A stretch of DNA of 64,000 nucleotides, from positions 1-64,000 of the forward strand of contig CALKCK010000045.1 in assembly GCA_938083195.1 (NCBI GenBank), given 5' to 3'. The position numbers were made by a program, and so were the translations under genes. The notes under the pieces were generated by a model. The model saw only the letters and a list, made by a program, of their open reading frames with translations. It did not search any database and was not told the DNA's origin. This document shows positions 33,723 through 43,726 of this stretch, in pieces; within the stretch, counting starts at the first letter, position 1, and every line of letters starts with the position of its first letter. The DNA is from an uncultured Pirellulaceae bacterium. Its GTDB lineage: Bacteria; Planctomycetota; Planctomycetia; Pirellulales; Pirellulaceae.

Positions 33723-36700
33723 CTATTTCACAGAATTAGACTCCGCTTCAGAAATTTTCGGCACTTCAGTCGTATCGACAGTGTCGATCCGCGGCTCTAA
33801 GAGATAGGCGAATAGATCATTGATCTCGGAAATCGTCAAAGCATCCAACAAGCCTTGAGGCATGGTCGATTGCTTGCTCTCTTTGATCTCGTCCACATCA
33901 TCCGAGGCAACCGTAACGGACCGCCCATCTTCGAGCCAAACCAAAAACGATTCATCGGCTTGCTGGCGGGCAATACCGTTAAGCAGGCGTCCGTCGACAG
34001 TCAAAATAGACTTCGCTTGATATCGATCTGAAATTGTCTTGGATGGATGAACGGTCGACTCGATTGACTCTCGAAGAGAAAACCGATTCCCTAATCCAGT
34101 CAAATCGGGGCCCATGGTTTTTCCTCGACCCTGAAATTGGTGGCAATTGATGCACTGAGCTTTCTCAAAAACTGCACCGCCCATCAATTGATTCCCAACA
34201 GGCAACCCCTCGATCGACGTTAATAGATGACTCACAGAATACTTACCGTTAGTTTGATCATCGTCACGAACCGACACCGGAGTCTCAGCAGGCCAAGTCT
34301 GCCGAAACCACTCGCCCCAGGCCCTCATGATCGACTCCCAATCGTCACCTTCCGAATCGATTTTTTTACCTGCCCAGTGCTCCAGCAAACGTGCTGTCGC
34401 ACCTTCGTCTTGGCCTCGCATTCGATAACCAGCCATAATTAAATCGCGATAGTGTCGGGGACCCCGCGGACGACGGGCAACCTTTACTAATGTCTGAATA
34501 ACCTCTACACCAGTCAAATCGTCGAGCACTGGAAGACTACTGACCAGATAAGCCCAGTTCCCATCTCCCGGTTGTTGAGCCAATCCAATGACAACATCGT
34601 TTCGACGAGAAGGTTCCTCTTGCCAGAGAAGCCGCAGATACTCCATCGAATCTGAATCACCACTCCGACCTAGAACTGCGATCACGCCAAGCCGAACCTG
34701 ATCTGTTGCAAAGCTGGAGATTTCGATTGCTTTTAAGTTCCGATCGAGGTCAATGACCATCTGTACCGTTTCTGCATCCAGCGCCTGCGGCAACTTATAG
34801 AACGCGGCAATCGCAGCATTGGGCCACTGGTGCCCGTTTTCAAAAACAAGGGCCAACTGGTCTTCGGTAATCGTCTGGGTAAGAATCTTCAATGCTTTTC
34901 GCACGTACAATTTGTTTCCACCCACATGACTTGCTTGGCCAGCCTCCTCAAGGGTCGCGATCATTGCCAAGCGCAACGCGGGATCAAGACTCTCTCCCGA
35001 AGCGTGCAAGTGGAAGGCGAGATGAATTTTATCCTTCGCGTCTACCGTCTCACTTGAAAGGAATTCAAGCATCCGGCCATCCAGTTCCCTGACTTGCAAA
35101 AATGCCAACAAGCGTATCAACTCACGATTAATCACCGAGTTTTCACTTGGGAACTCGCTCCCAATTCGATCAGCAAATCCGCCAATCAACTTTGGATCTA
35201 CCTGTCCACGAACCAACGCCAACTCCATCGCACGCAACAAATCAACAAAGTCGTGATCATTGACATATCCTTCCATCCATTGGCTAGCCTTCGCTAGAAC
35301 CTGATAAGCTCGCTCAAGTGACGGTGACGCTGTCATCAACGCTACCGATCCCTGAGTAAATAACCTGAGCTCATCTGAATTGATAATCTCATTTTCCCAT
35401 TGTTCTGCAGGCACCCTCTCAAGCATTCGTCTCGCCACCAGAGTCTCAGCACGATCAAGCGAGCCAAGCATCGCATAAACTGGCCGAAGAGGAGGGAGGC
35501 CGTCCATTCTCATCCACGACTCACCCGCCTTTCGCCTTACTGCGGATGAAGGGTCGGCAAGTAAATTTCCCAGAAGCGTTTCAATGTTTCGCCCCTCTTT
35601 TAGGCCACACAATCGAGCAACTTGACCGCGAACCAAGTCGTCTTCATCTTCGCTCAGTTGAATCAACATTTCATCCGAAGGTGTGGGACCAAAAAACACC
35701 ATGAGCTGCATCGCCCGGATCCGGTCTTCCACCGCTTCAGTTTTGTCATTTGCCACTGCCTCAATCCCAGTTCCCCACTGATCCCCCAACTCGATTTTCA
35801 ACTGCGCAATCTCTTGCCTCGCCCATGCCGCCATCGGCTGCGGGTGATGAATGGCTCTGGCAATTGCAGATGCCTCAGCTAGAGGTTCTACAGCTAGAGG
35901 TTCTGCAGCTTTGCCTGCTGTCGAAGATACACGGTAAACTCCGCCTTTAGTTCCACGACCGCCCGTGCAAAAATAAAGGCCTCCGTCCAATCCAACGGCA
36001 AGGTCCACCACATTTAGTGGACGCCCTTTCAAAAATGTTTCTGCTTGACCAACATAACTTGCACCTTGGGCCTTGGCTTGGAGCATCAGGATGCGTCCCT
36101 CCGACCAATCGGCAAAAAACATCGCGCCTTGGTAAGATTTGGGAAATTGATTGTGTTGATACAAGACCGCACCGGTCGGTGAGCCTCGACCCGTTTCACA
36201 AATAGCAGGTGTTTGATCAACGTAATATTGTGGAAATTTGGACCAACCGCTCCGCCAACCAAATTCGGCTCCCTCGAGAACGTGAAAGACCATCGTAGGG
36301 CGATACCAGTTGGAACCAATATCGGATTCCATATCACTATCCTGAAAAAACAAATCACCCCATGCATCAAACACAAGGTCGTAAGCATTTCGAATTCCAC
36401 CAGCAACCATTTCTTTCCGAGTACCGTCCAAAGAAACTCGAATGATCGTCCCGCCAGGCGCTGCGACACCCAGAGCATGCCCGCCAGGATCCTCGAATCG
36501 AGGAATTAAATCTCCCTCGTAGAAAAATTGATAGGGACTGCTACTGTCGAGAGTATCGGCCAACTGGCTGCCATTCCCAAGGATCACATAAAGCATTCCA
36601 TCCGGTCCAAGCTGCAAACCATGAGCGCCGTGCTCCAAGCTTTCCCCTTTAAAACTGACAAGCTTTTGCTGGACTTCGAGAAGACCATTCTGATCTTGAT

Positions 36701-37775
36701 CAGCGAGTCGATAGAGCCCGTGGCCTTCGGGGCCCTCACAAGTTACAAACACCTCTCCGTTAAGTGGCAAAATACCTTGGCAATTCTTGACTTCGTCGCA
36801 ATAAACTCGAATCCTCTCAGGATCGCGTTCCGATTTAGTTGGGTCGGCAATCAATAGCGGGCCACCTTCTTGCGACAACAGGAGCGATCCAAATTCATTA
36901 AATTCCATTGCCACTAACGAACCAGTCTCTTCGCTCGCCAAAATAGATTCCACCTGAAACCCCTCAGTGATTTCAAACTGCCGTTGCCCTGCGGTTTGCT
37001 GAATTTTACCACTCTCAGAATTAACAACTGCAGAATCAGCGATAGCATTGCTATCAGAATTCCCATGATTGATCAGCTTTCCTGTTCTCATCGGGGCAGC
37101 CGCCTCGGCAGGATCCACAGGTAATGGTTTACCAAAATCACTGGCAGTGCTTGCAACGGGTAAAGGAGTACTCGAACTGGAAGCAATATTTTTCGCTGTC
37201 AGATTACTTGGACTAATGGCACCAAGCATTTGTGCTTTCAGCCAACCGATATCGCTTGCTGCCGTGGTCTTCCAGTTACGGGGAGCGGCGGTTCGCGTCT
37301 TCCATGATTCGTCGGTCAGCAGACGCCGCCAACGAGTTTCACCTTTTTCTTTCACCCGGATACGAAGAGCCAAGCCAACATGATCACCGTCGTGATGGCG
37401 GACACGGGCGGCAATTAAATTAACACCAGGGTGTAAATAATCGGCAATGTTCATTTCTGTCGACTGACCGAACGACTGCCCTTGGGTCGCTAATTTACCG
37501 TTTATATAAATCTCGAATTCATCGCCGGCGGCAAACTCCATCTCTGCGTCTTCTGGCCGAATCAGAGTGAATTTCTTGCGAAAATAACATTCACCGGGGT
37601 TTTTGAGATCCTTCGCACCGCTCTTTTTAGGCGACCAAATCCACTCGGGTTGGTCCGCAAAACCCGACTGTTCTGGCAAGAACAGAAGGCAAAATGCACC
37701 TAAAACAAGAGCAATGCACCGAAGTGCAAATCGCCAATGAGATGGTTTTCGTTTAATTCTTACGCGATCTTCCAT
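33723..37775 (-). CDS. Giant exported protein with PVC-type cytochrome c domain and propeller/HEAT regions
   Basis: 1350 residues from the ATG at 37775 (GAGG at 5 nt). After a cytoplasmic basic start, residues ~18-42 form a signal/anchor. Residues ~45-165 form a beta-sandwich-like domain; ~270-620 match the planctomycete membrane-bound dehydrogenase-type propeller (EGFQVESILASEETG, HGLQLGPDGMLYVILGNG); ~640-1190 are HEAT-like helical repeats. A c-type heme site CINCHQF sits near residue 1208, in the PVC heme-binding region (QGRGKTMGPDLTGLGNRF). This architecture is typical of Planctomycetes and suggests extracytoplasmic electron transfer coupled to sugar or polyol oxidation; the substrate is unknown. 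An in-frame 15-bp duplication lies at 35876-35905. Confidence 0.9.
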   Translation of the reverse strand: MEDRVRIKRKPSHWRFALRCIALVLGAFCLLFLPEQSGFADQPEWIWSPKKSGAKDLKNPGECYFRKKFTLIRPEDAEMEFAAGDEFEIYINGKLATQGQSFGQSTEMNIADYLHPGVNLIAARVRHHDGDHVGLALRIRVKEKGETRWRRLLTDESWKTRTAAPRNWKTTAASDIGWLKAQMLGAISPSNLTAKNIASSSSTPLPVASTASDFGKPLPVDPAEAAAPMRTGKLINHGNSDSNAIADSAVVNSESGKIQQTAGQRQFEITEGFQVESILASEETGSLVAMEFNEFGSLLLSQEGGPLLIADPTKSERDPERIRVYCDEVKNCQGILPLNGEVFVTCEGPEGHGLYRLADQDQNGLLEVQQKLVSFKGESLEHGAHGLQLGPDGMLYVILGNGSQLADTLDSSSPYQFFYEGDLIPRFEDPGGHALGVAAPGGTIIRVSLDGTRKEMVAGGIRNAYDLVFDAWGDLFFQDSDMESDIGSNWYRPTMVFHVLEGAEFGWRSGWSKFPQYYVDQTPAICETGRGSPTGAVLYQHNQFPKSYQGAMFFADWSEGRILMLQAKAQGASYVGQAETFLKGRPLNVVDLAVGLDGGLYFCTGGRGTKGGVYRVSSTAGKAAEPLAVEPLAEASAIARAIHHPQPMAAWARQEIAQLKIELGDQWGTGIEAVANDKTEAVEDRIRAMQLMVFFGPTPSDEMLIQLSEDEDDLVRGQVARLCGLKEGRNIETLLGNLLADPSSAVRRKAGESWMRMDGLPPLRPVYAMLGSLDRAETLVARRMLERVPAEQWENEIINSDELRLFTQGSVALMTASPSLERAYQVLAKASQWMEGYVNDHDFVDLLRAMELALVRGQVDPKLIGGFADRIGSEFPSENSVINRELIRLLAFLQVRELDGRMLEFLSSETVDAKDKIHLAFHLHASGESLDPALRLAMIATLEEAGQASHVGGNKLYVRKALKILTQTITEDQLALVFENGHQWPNAAIAAFYKLPQALDAETVQMVIDLDRNLKAIEISSFATDQVRLGVIAVLGRSGDSDSMEYLRLLWQEEPSRRNDVVIGLAQQPGDGNWAYLVSSLPVLDDLTGVEVIQTLVKVARRPRGPRHYRDLIMAGYRMRGQDEGATARLLEHWAGKKIDSEGDDWESIMRAWGEWFRQTWPAETPVSVRDDDQTNGKYSVSHLLTSIEGLPVGNQLMGGAVFEKAQCINCHQFQGRGKTMGPDLTGLGNRFSLRESIESTVHPSKTISDRYQAKSILTVDGRLLNGIARQQADESFLVWLEDGRSVTVASDDVDEIKESKQSTMPQGLLDALTISEINDLFAYLLEPRIDTVDTTEVPKISEAESNSVK
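35876..35905. repeat. In-frame 15-bp tandem duplication in the cytochrome gene
   Basis: CAGCTAGAGGTTCTA followed by CAGCTAGAGGTTCTG, differing at one base, inside the minus-strand CDS. On the protein level it duplicates a five-residue piece (AEPLA/VEPLA) in the linker between propeller and HEAT regions. Confidence 0.85.
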
Positions 37776-38222
37776 GATCACCTCAGTGCGCGGGCGGGGT
37801 AAAACTTCGCTCGCTGGAATATTTGGCTACAATTTTGGCGCAAAACTCTGCGCGATCCTCATACCTTTCAGGAATCGGCAGCAATACGCGTTAGATTTGG
37901 AGAACTTTGAGGATTATCGTAATTTTCCAACCGCTAGCGGGAACTAAATAGCCGAAGTAGATATCAAACGCCCGGACTCTGTAGATATGTTGGGTTCGCC
38001 CTGTATTCGGTGGCGACTAATCCAATACGACTCAGAGCCAAACATTTAAAATTGCGTCGGGAATCGGCGTAATCCTACGATCTTCCTCGAATAAGAACTA
38101 AATATCGGGGAAAATCAGGGTATTATTTGCATGGATGGGCACCGCTAATTACAACGGAATATCAAGGTATTATCGGTTTACCTTGCGTTCCACCGAGTTC
38201 AATTTTGCCTGGGATTACCACA
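37776..38222. other. 447-nt divergent intergenic region
   Basis: Separates the cytochrome gene (minus) and the calcium-repeat gene (plus). It has a 13-bp near-repeat ATCARGGTATTAT at 38114-38126 and 38161-38173. No clear promoter consensus, RNA gene or ORF. Confidence 0.45.
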
Positions 38223-40664
38223 ATGCTTCGATTTGTAGCAAACCTCTCTGAGTTGTTTCAATTGCCTCGCACATCGGTCAGAAAATCGACACGAGATCAA
38301 GGGCTTAAATACCAAAACCTTGAGTCTCGGCATCTGCTCGCTAGTATCACCTACAACCCCACCACCGATATCGTCACAATGCAGGCCGACGCCACTGACG
38401 ATCTTGCCCAGGTCTTTGAAAGTGGAACTGACGTTATCTTTAAACTTAGCGGCACCCCCGATTTCACTTTAGACACCAATTCCGATCCTCTAACTTCAAT
38501 CAGCTTTTTTGGCGGCGACGGAAACGACACCTTTGGTAATTTCACCTCGTATGTGTCAACCGCAAAAGGCGAAGCTGGAAACGACGATCTAAACGGAGGG
38601 TCTGCTGGCGACCAACTATTCGGTGGAGATGGCAATGACATCCTTCGCGGCAACGGCGGCAGTGACGGACTTCACGGAAATGCTGGAGATGATGATATCC
38701 TCGGCGGCGACGGGAATGATTTTATCTATGGATTTACCGGAGCAGATAACCTTTACGGGGAAGCCGGAGACGATCAAATCATCGGCGACGACGGCGATGA
38801 CGTCATTTACGCTGGCGACGGAGATGACGACGTTTATGGCAACGAAGGCGCTGACATCATCAAAGGTGAAGCCGGTTCAGATGACCTTTTTGGTCAAGAT
38901 GGAGACGACTACATCGAGGGCGGAGAAGGTGACGACAATCTCTTCGGCGGAATCGGAGAAGATATCATTCTTGGAGGTGACGGAGCGGATGATATTTATG
39001 GCAACGAAGATATCGACAAACTTTATGGTGAAGCCGGTGAGGACACGATCGTTGGGCACGAGGGCGACGATCTAATTTTTGGCGGAGCAGGCGACGATAC
39101 GATGATCGGCTCTGGCGGAGCGGACCGCTTAATGGGCGGTAGCGATAACGACAAGATCTACGGAGGCGAGGGAGACGACTTCATCAACGGTGAAGACGGC
39201 GACGACAGCGGCATTGGCGATAATGGGGCCGACGTAATCGTCGGTGGAGCAGGCGTTGATTATCTGGACGGCGGTGCTGGAATCGATCTCCTTCAAGGTG
39301 AATCAGGCGACGATGTTCTGGTCGGTGGAGCAGACGACGACCAAGCCCTCGGCGGAGACGGAAATGACTTATTGTTTGGCGGTGACGGCATTGACAATCT
39401 CTTCGGCGACAATGGCCTCGATCGAATTTACGGCGAAGCTGGAGATGACACGATTTCTGGAGGTGCTGACGCCGACATCATCTTTGGAAACTTCGGTAAT
39501 GATCTAATCTTCGGCGGTTCTGGAGATGACATCGCTTACGGTGGCGAAGGGGATGACTCTATTTACGGCGCCGACGGCGAAGACACGTTGATCGGTAACG
39601 AAGGGGATGACATTCTTAACGGACAGAATGACGACGATATAATCTTCGGCGGCGAAGGAAACGATACCATTTCTGGAGCTGCAGGCGACGACCTTCTTTA
39701 CGGCCAGCAAGACAATGATGACATGTACGGTAATCAAGGTGTCGACAAACTAAACGCCGGCGTCGGAGACGACGATCTTCACGGAGGTGACGGAGATGAC
39801 TCCCTCTTTGGAGGCGACGGGAACGACAACCTCTATGGCGAGGCGGGAGCAGATACGCTCGTTGGTCAAAATGGGGATGACGGCCTATTCGGCGGTATCA
39901 ATGTCAACACTCAGGACATTCTCTTCGGCAATGATGGAAAAGACCGATTCCTGTTTTCAGCTTATGACTACGTCGCCGATGCGTTTGGCGAAGATGCCGA
40001 AGTAGAAATTCGAAACGGCAACGTCACCTGGACCAATCTTGAAGTTGAAATCCTCGACGACAGCTTCCAAATGCTGGTTGACCGAACTGACAATACTGCC
40101 TTACTCAAAGGCACGATGACTACCGAACCACTCGTCTTCATCAAAGACTTTGCAGTCGCCTCGGCCACTGAAGTTGGAACGAATGCACTAGTCAGTGTCA
40201 CAAAACAGGTTTTGGATCCGACAACCGGACAAATTGTTCCCGTCATCGTACTCGAACGACAAATCACAATTGGGGAATGGGACGAATTTGATCCTGCCGA
40301 AAATGACGAGATCATTCAGGGGCTTCCACAGGTCATGGCCTACACATGGGCAGGCCCGGATGCGGTACCAAGCGTTTTACCAAACGACTCCTCCTGGTGG
40401 GCTCAGTGGCGACTCCTGAGCGGCTGGACTGATACCTTTCCGAATCAAATTCAGTTCTACGAAGTCTCTGGCGACAACAACTGGTGGTACTTGAAGACTG
40501 CCGAATTCGCAACCGACGACGGCAAATTCAATCCGGATACAGACTGGGCAACGAGTTGGTATCTCTACTTCAACGATGATCCTGCTGCCGATGCCGACAA
40601 GACCAGACTGTTGAATAAGATGAATAAGGTCGACGAGTTATTCACAAAACTCGAGATTTTCTAA
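38223..40664 (+). CDS. Secreted calcium-binding (RTX-type repeat) protein with LEPR-XLL-like N-terminus
   Basis: 813 residues from the ATG at 38223; an upstream in-frame ATG at 38127 adds 32 residues without a signal. The N-terminus has YQNLESRHLLASIT, the planctomycete LEPR-XLL-type signature seen in large exported proteins. From about residue 96 to 577 it carries many glycine/aspartate nonapeptides of the GGxGxDxLxG type (for example GGDGNDILRGNGGSDGLHG), which fold as calcium-binding parallel beta-rolls. The last ~235 residues are non-repetitive, aromatic-rich (SSWWAQWRLLSGW, DNNWWYLKTAEF) and match no domain I know. It may be an S-layer-like, adhesive or enzyme-bearing exoprotein. A strong terminator follows it. 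Confidence 0.88.
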   Translation: MLRFVANLSELFQLPRTSVRKSTRDQGLKYQNLESRHLLASITYNPTTDIVTMQADATDDLAQVFESGTDVIFKLSGTPDFTLDTNSDPLTSISFFGGDGNDTFGNFTSYVSTAKGEAGNDDLNGGSAGDQLFGGDGNDILRGNGGSDGLHGNAGDDDILGGDGNDFIYGFTGADNLYGEAGDDQIIGDDGDDVIYAGDGDDDVYGNEGADIIKGEAGSDDLFGQDGDDYIEGGEGDDNLFGGIGEDIILGGDGADDIYGNEDIDKLYGEAGEDTIVGHEGDDLIFGGAGDDTMIGSGGADRLMGGSDNDKIYGGEGDDFINGEDGDDSGIGDNGADVIVGGAGVDYLDGGAGIDLLQGESGDDVLVGGADDDQALGGDGNDLLFGGDGIDNLFGDNGLDRIYGEAGDDTISGGADADIIFGNFGNDLIFGGSGDDIAYGGEGDDSIYGADGEDTLIGNEGDDILNGQNDDDIIFGGEGNDTISGAAGDDLLYGQQDNDDMYGNQGVDKLNAGVGDDDLHGGDGDDSLFGGDGNDNLYGEAGADTLVGQNGDDGLFGGINVNTQDILFGNDGKDRFLFSAYDYVADAFGEDAEVEIRNGNVTWTNLEVEILDDSFQMLVDRTDNTALLKGTMTTEPLVFIKDFAVASATEVGTNALVSVTKQVLDPTTGQIVPVIVLERQITIGEWDEFDPAENDEIIQGLPQVMAYTWAGPDAVPSVLPNDSSWWAQWRLLSGWTDTFPNQIQFYEVSGDNNWWYLKTAEFATDDGKFNPDTDWATSWYLYFNDDPAADADKTRLLNKMNKVDELFTKLEIF

Positions 40665-40690
40665 TCGCTGATCGACATTTCAATCAACGA

Positions 40691-40721
40691 AAAGCGTAGC
40701 ATTTTTTGCTACGCTTTTTTT
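40691..40721 (+). terminator. Intrinsic terminator after the calcium-repeat gene
   Basis: AAGCGTAGCA (40692-40701) pairs with TGCTACGCTT (40707-40716) around a 5-T loop, followed by TTTTT. It begins 27 nt after the stop codon. Confidence 0.9.
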
Positions 40722-40866
40722 ATGCGCCAACTCGAATACCCGATTACCAGCCTTCAACCGCGCCATTGTGACCTGAAAAAATGACCGATTTGAGATGCTC
40801 GGCTGCTTGGCTTACAATTTCCACCGTTTCAGTTGCATCAAGTTAGCCAACTTATTTGGAGTCAAA

Positions 40867-43617
40867 ATGAGCCATTACCGTTTCGCATTATCAATCGGCA
40901 TCGCGCTGGCATTATTCACAGCGACTCTATCGGCCGCCCTCCAAACGACTCAACCCCCTCAAAAAGTCGCATCCGTCGAAGGGGTAACTGAATACAAATT
41001 AGCCAATGGAGCAAGAGTTCTGTTGTTCCCTGAATCATCTAAACCCACAATCACTGTCAACATGACCGTCTTGGTGGGCTCTCGTCACGAAGGCTATGGC
41101 GAAGCAGGAATGGCTCACCTACTAGAGCACATGGTTTTCAAGGGAACCCCAACCTTTCAGGATGTCCCCACAGCGCTTCGTGACCACGGCGCCAGTTTCA
41201 ATGGAACTACAAACCGCGACCGTACCAATTACTTTGAGACGCTACCCGCAAACGATGAAAATCTTGAGTTTGCTATTCATCTCGAATCAGATCGTTTGGT
41301 AAACAGTTTTGTTAAACACGAGGATCTGCAATCTGAATTTACCGTCGTCCGTAATGAATTTGAGCGAAGCGAAAACAGCCCTCAGGGTGTGCTTGCCCGT
41401 CGTGTCATGGCTGCCGCCTATGAGTGGCACAATTATGGAAAAACAACCATTGGCAATCGATCGGACATCGAAAGAGTTCCGATCGACAGCCTGCGAGCAT
41501 TTTATCGAAATTACTATCAGCCTGACAATGTTGTGCTGATCGTTACTGGGAAATTTAAAGAATCGAAGGCACTGGCACTGGTTCAAAAGTATTTGGGTTC
41601 GATTCCCAAACCCAAACGGGAATTGAGATCAACCTACACCGAAGAACCTGCTCAAGACGGCGAACGAAACGTGACATTGCAACGCGTCGGTAAAGTCGAA
41701 TCTCTGTTGGCAGCCTACCACATGCCCGCCGCGGCCCATCCAGACTGGGCGCCGCTCCGCATCCTTGGAAGTGTGCTATCAGAAAGCAAAGTCGGCTTAC
41801 TCGAAGAAAAACTAGTCCAACCTCAACTCGCCACTAGCGCGTCGGGACGCGCCGACACCGCTCACGACCCGGGTCTATTTATGTTCTCACTGCAACCGAC
41901 TGAAAATAAGTTCGATCAAGCAAAAGTTGTCATGCTCGAAACCATTGACAGTTTAGGATCAAAAAAATTCGACTCCGGCTCTATTCAGCGCGCCAAGATG
42001 CGGGAGCAACGTAGTTCGGAACGACTAATGAATGATGCCAGCCGCATCGCCTCCTCTCTCAGCAGCGCAGCATCACTAGGTGACTGGCGATTGCTTTTTC
42101 TTCAAAGAGATCGTCTCCAGGCAGTGACTCCAGAAGATGTACTACGAGTCGCTAAAACCTATTTCCCCCAACACAATCGGACGGTTGGCGTGTTCCTTCC
42201 CACCGATGAACCCAAGCGAATGGAAATACCGGCTGTCGATTCAATCGCGGCCATGGTCAAAGATTACCGAGGTGGCGCTGCCATGACCGGTGGTGAAGAA
42301 TTCGATCCCAGCCCAGAGAATCTTAACGCTCGGGTCAACGCAATTGACATGGATGGCCTAAAAGTTGCCATGCTTGCCAAAAAAAATCGCGGTGAAACGG
42401 TCAACATGACGCTTACCCTGCATTATGGAAACCAGGATTCTCTTCGCGATAAAACGACAGCTGCGGGGATGATTCCCCGCATGTTACTCAATGGTACGAA
42501 GTCGATGAATCGGCAGGCGCTCGAAGCAAAGATGGCGGAAATGGGAGTCCGCATCAGCTCCGGCCGCGGCAGGCGCGGGGGACGAGGCGGCGGAGCAGGG
42601 GGGCTGACTTTTTCAATTCAAGCGAAACGCAGCTCGATTGTTCCAGCGATTGAATTGCTCGGCGAAATCCTCCGGGAACCTGTCTTTCCGGAAGAGGATT
42701 TTGAACAAATGAAATCCCGATCTTCGATGATGATGAAACGATTTATGAGTGAACCACAGATGTTGGCCTCGAACGAATTATCCAGATCGCTTTCCGGCTA
42801 CGCCGAGAACGACATCCGCTACATTCCAACTCCCGAAGAATCACTCGATCGTATCGATCAATTAAGCCTCGATGATCTAAAAGATATCTATCGATCTCAA
42901 CTTTCCTCTGCCAGAGGTGAGGTAGCGATTGTTGGAGAATTTGATGAATCACCCGTACTTCAATCTCTCGCAGGTATCCTCAATGGCTGGAATTCGGAAA
43001 CTGAGTATCAACCCATTGAACGCGAGGTCAAATCAAAACGCAAAGGCCAGCGGATTGAAATCGTGACTCCCGACAAAGCAAACGCTACGTTTACTGCTGG
43101 ATTAGCTTTTCCAATGGAAGAATCTGACGTTGAAAATGAGGCGCTGACCTTGGGGAATTATATTCTGGGAGGCAGCACACTTTCTTCCAGATTAGGAAAT
43201 CGAATTCGACAAAAAGAAGGACTCTCTTATGGCGTCAGTTCCTCCGTCTCGATTCCATCGCGTGGCAATGACAGTCGGTTTACGATCACCGCAATCACCA
43301 ACCCCGACAACATGGATGCCGTAGAAGCGGCAGCGATCGAGGAATTGACGCGATTCATTAACGAAGGGCCTACCGCCACTGAAGTTGCCGATGCGCAAAA
43401 AGCCTGGCTGGAACGTCAAAAAGTATCACGCTCCTCTGACCGATCGATTGCGGGAAGCATGATTTCAAATTTGGAGTTTGGGCGAACCTTTGACTACACC
43501 AAATCGCGAGAAACAAACATCGCAGAACTGACCCCCGAGAATATTCAAACCGCATTCAAAAAGCACATTGACCCGTCTCAATTGGTCATCATTCGGGCAG
43601 GTGATTTCCAAAAATAA
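40867..43617 (+). CDS. Exported M16-family zinc metallopeptidase (insulinase/pitrilysin type)
   Basis: 916 residues from the ATG at 40867, which follows GGAG at 5 nt. The N-terminal signal is FALSIGIALALFTATLSAAL. The first M16 domain has the inverted zinc motif HLLEH (about residue 84) and the downstream Glu block RNEFERSENSPQG, so the active half is intact. A second M16-type half (about 480-900) lacks the HxxEH and serves as the non-catalytic partner, as in fused pitrilysins. An unusual Gly/Arg loop (SGRGRRGGRGGGAGG) sits at about residue 570. It probably degrades peptides in the periplasm. A minus-strand terminator lies downstream, for the converging RNase gene. Confidence 0.92.
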   Translation: MSHYRFALSIGIALALFTATLSAALQTTQPPQKVASVEGVTEYKLANGARVLLFPESSKPTITVNMTVLVGSRHEGYGEAGMAHLLEHMVFKGTPTFQDVPTALRDHGASFNGTTNRDRTNYFETLPANDENLEFAIHLESDRLVNSFVKHEDLQSEFTVVRNEFERSENSPQGVLARRVMAAAYEWHNYGKTTIGNRSDIERVPIDSLRAFYRNYYQPDNVVLIVTGKFKESKALALVQKYLGSIPKPKRELRSTYTEEPAQDGERNVTLQRVGKVESLLAAYHMPAAAHPDWAPLRILGSVLSESKVGLLEEKLVQPQLATSASGRADTAHDPGLFMFSLQPTENKFDQAKVVMLETIDSLGSKKFDSGSIQRAKMREQRSSERLMNDASRIASSLSSAASLGDWRLLFLQRDRLQAVTPEDVLRVAKTYFPQHNRTVGVFLPTDEPKRMEIPAVDSIAAMVKDYRGGAAMTGGEEFDPSPENLNARVNAIDMDGLKVAMLAKKNRGETVNMTLTLHYGNQDSLRDKTTAAGMIPRMLLNGTKSMNRQALEAKMAEMGVRISSGRGRRGGRGGGAGGLTFSIQAKRSSIVPAIELLGEILREPVFPEEDFEQMKSRSSMMMKRFMSEPQMLASNELSRSLSGYAENDIRYIPTPEESLDRIDQLSLDDLKDIYRSQLSSARGEVAIVGEFDESPVLQSLAGILNGWNSETEYQPIEREVKSKRKGQRIEIVTPDKANATFTAGLAFPMEESDVENEALTLGNYILGGSTLSSRLGNRIRQKEGLSYGVSSSVSIPSRGNDSRFTITAITNPDNMDAVEAAAIEELTRFINEGPTATEVADAQKAWLERQKVSRSSDRSIAGSMISNLEFGRTFDYTKSRETNIAELTPENIQTAFKKHIDPSQLVIIRAGDFQK

Positions 43618-43665
43618 TCACTGTAGGCTTGGGGCTCACAAAATCGAGACTGAACCCAGATGGCA

Positions 43666-43698
43666 AAAAAAAACGCCCCGAGGATCCCTCGGGGCGTT
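43666..43698 (-). terminator. Intrinsic terminator of the RNase E/G gene (minus strand)
   Basis: AACGCCCCGAG (43672-43682) pairs with CTCGGGGCGTT (43688-43698) around GATCC. The A-run at 43666-43673 reads as a T-tract on the minus strand, 29 nt beyond the RNase stop codon. Confidence 0.9.
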
Positions 43699-43726
43699 GG
43701 TGCTTGAATCGAACAATTGAGTCAAA

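Noticed and set aside
38351..39737. Several frames in and opposite the calcium-repeat gene
   Set aside because: Their openness follows from the regular GGxGxDxx codon pattern and is not evidence of additional genes.
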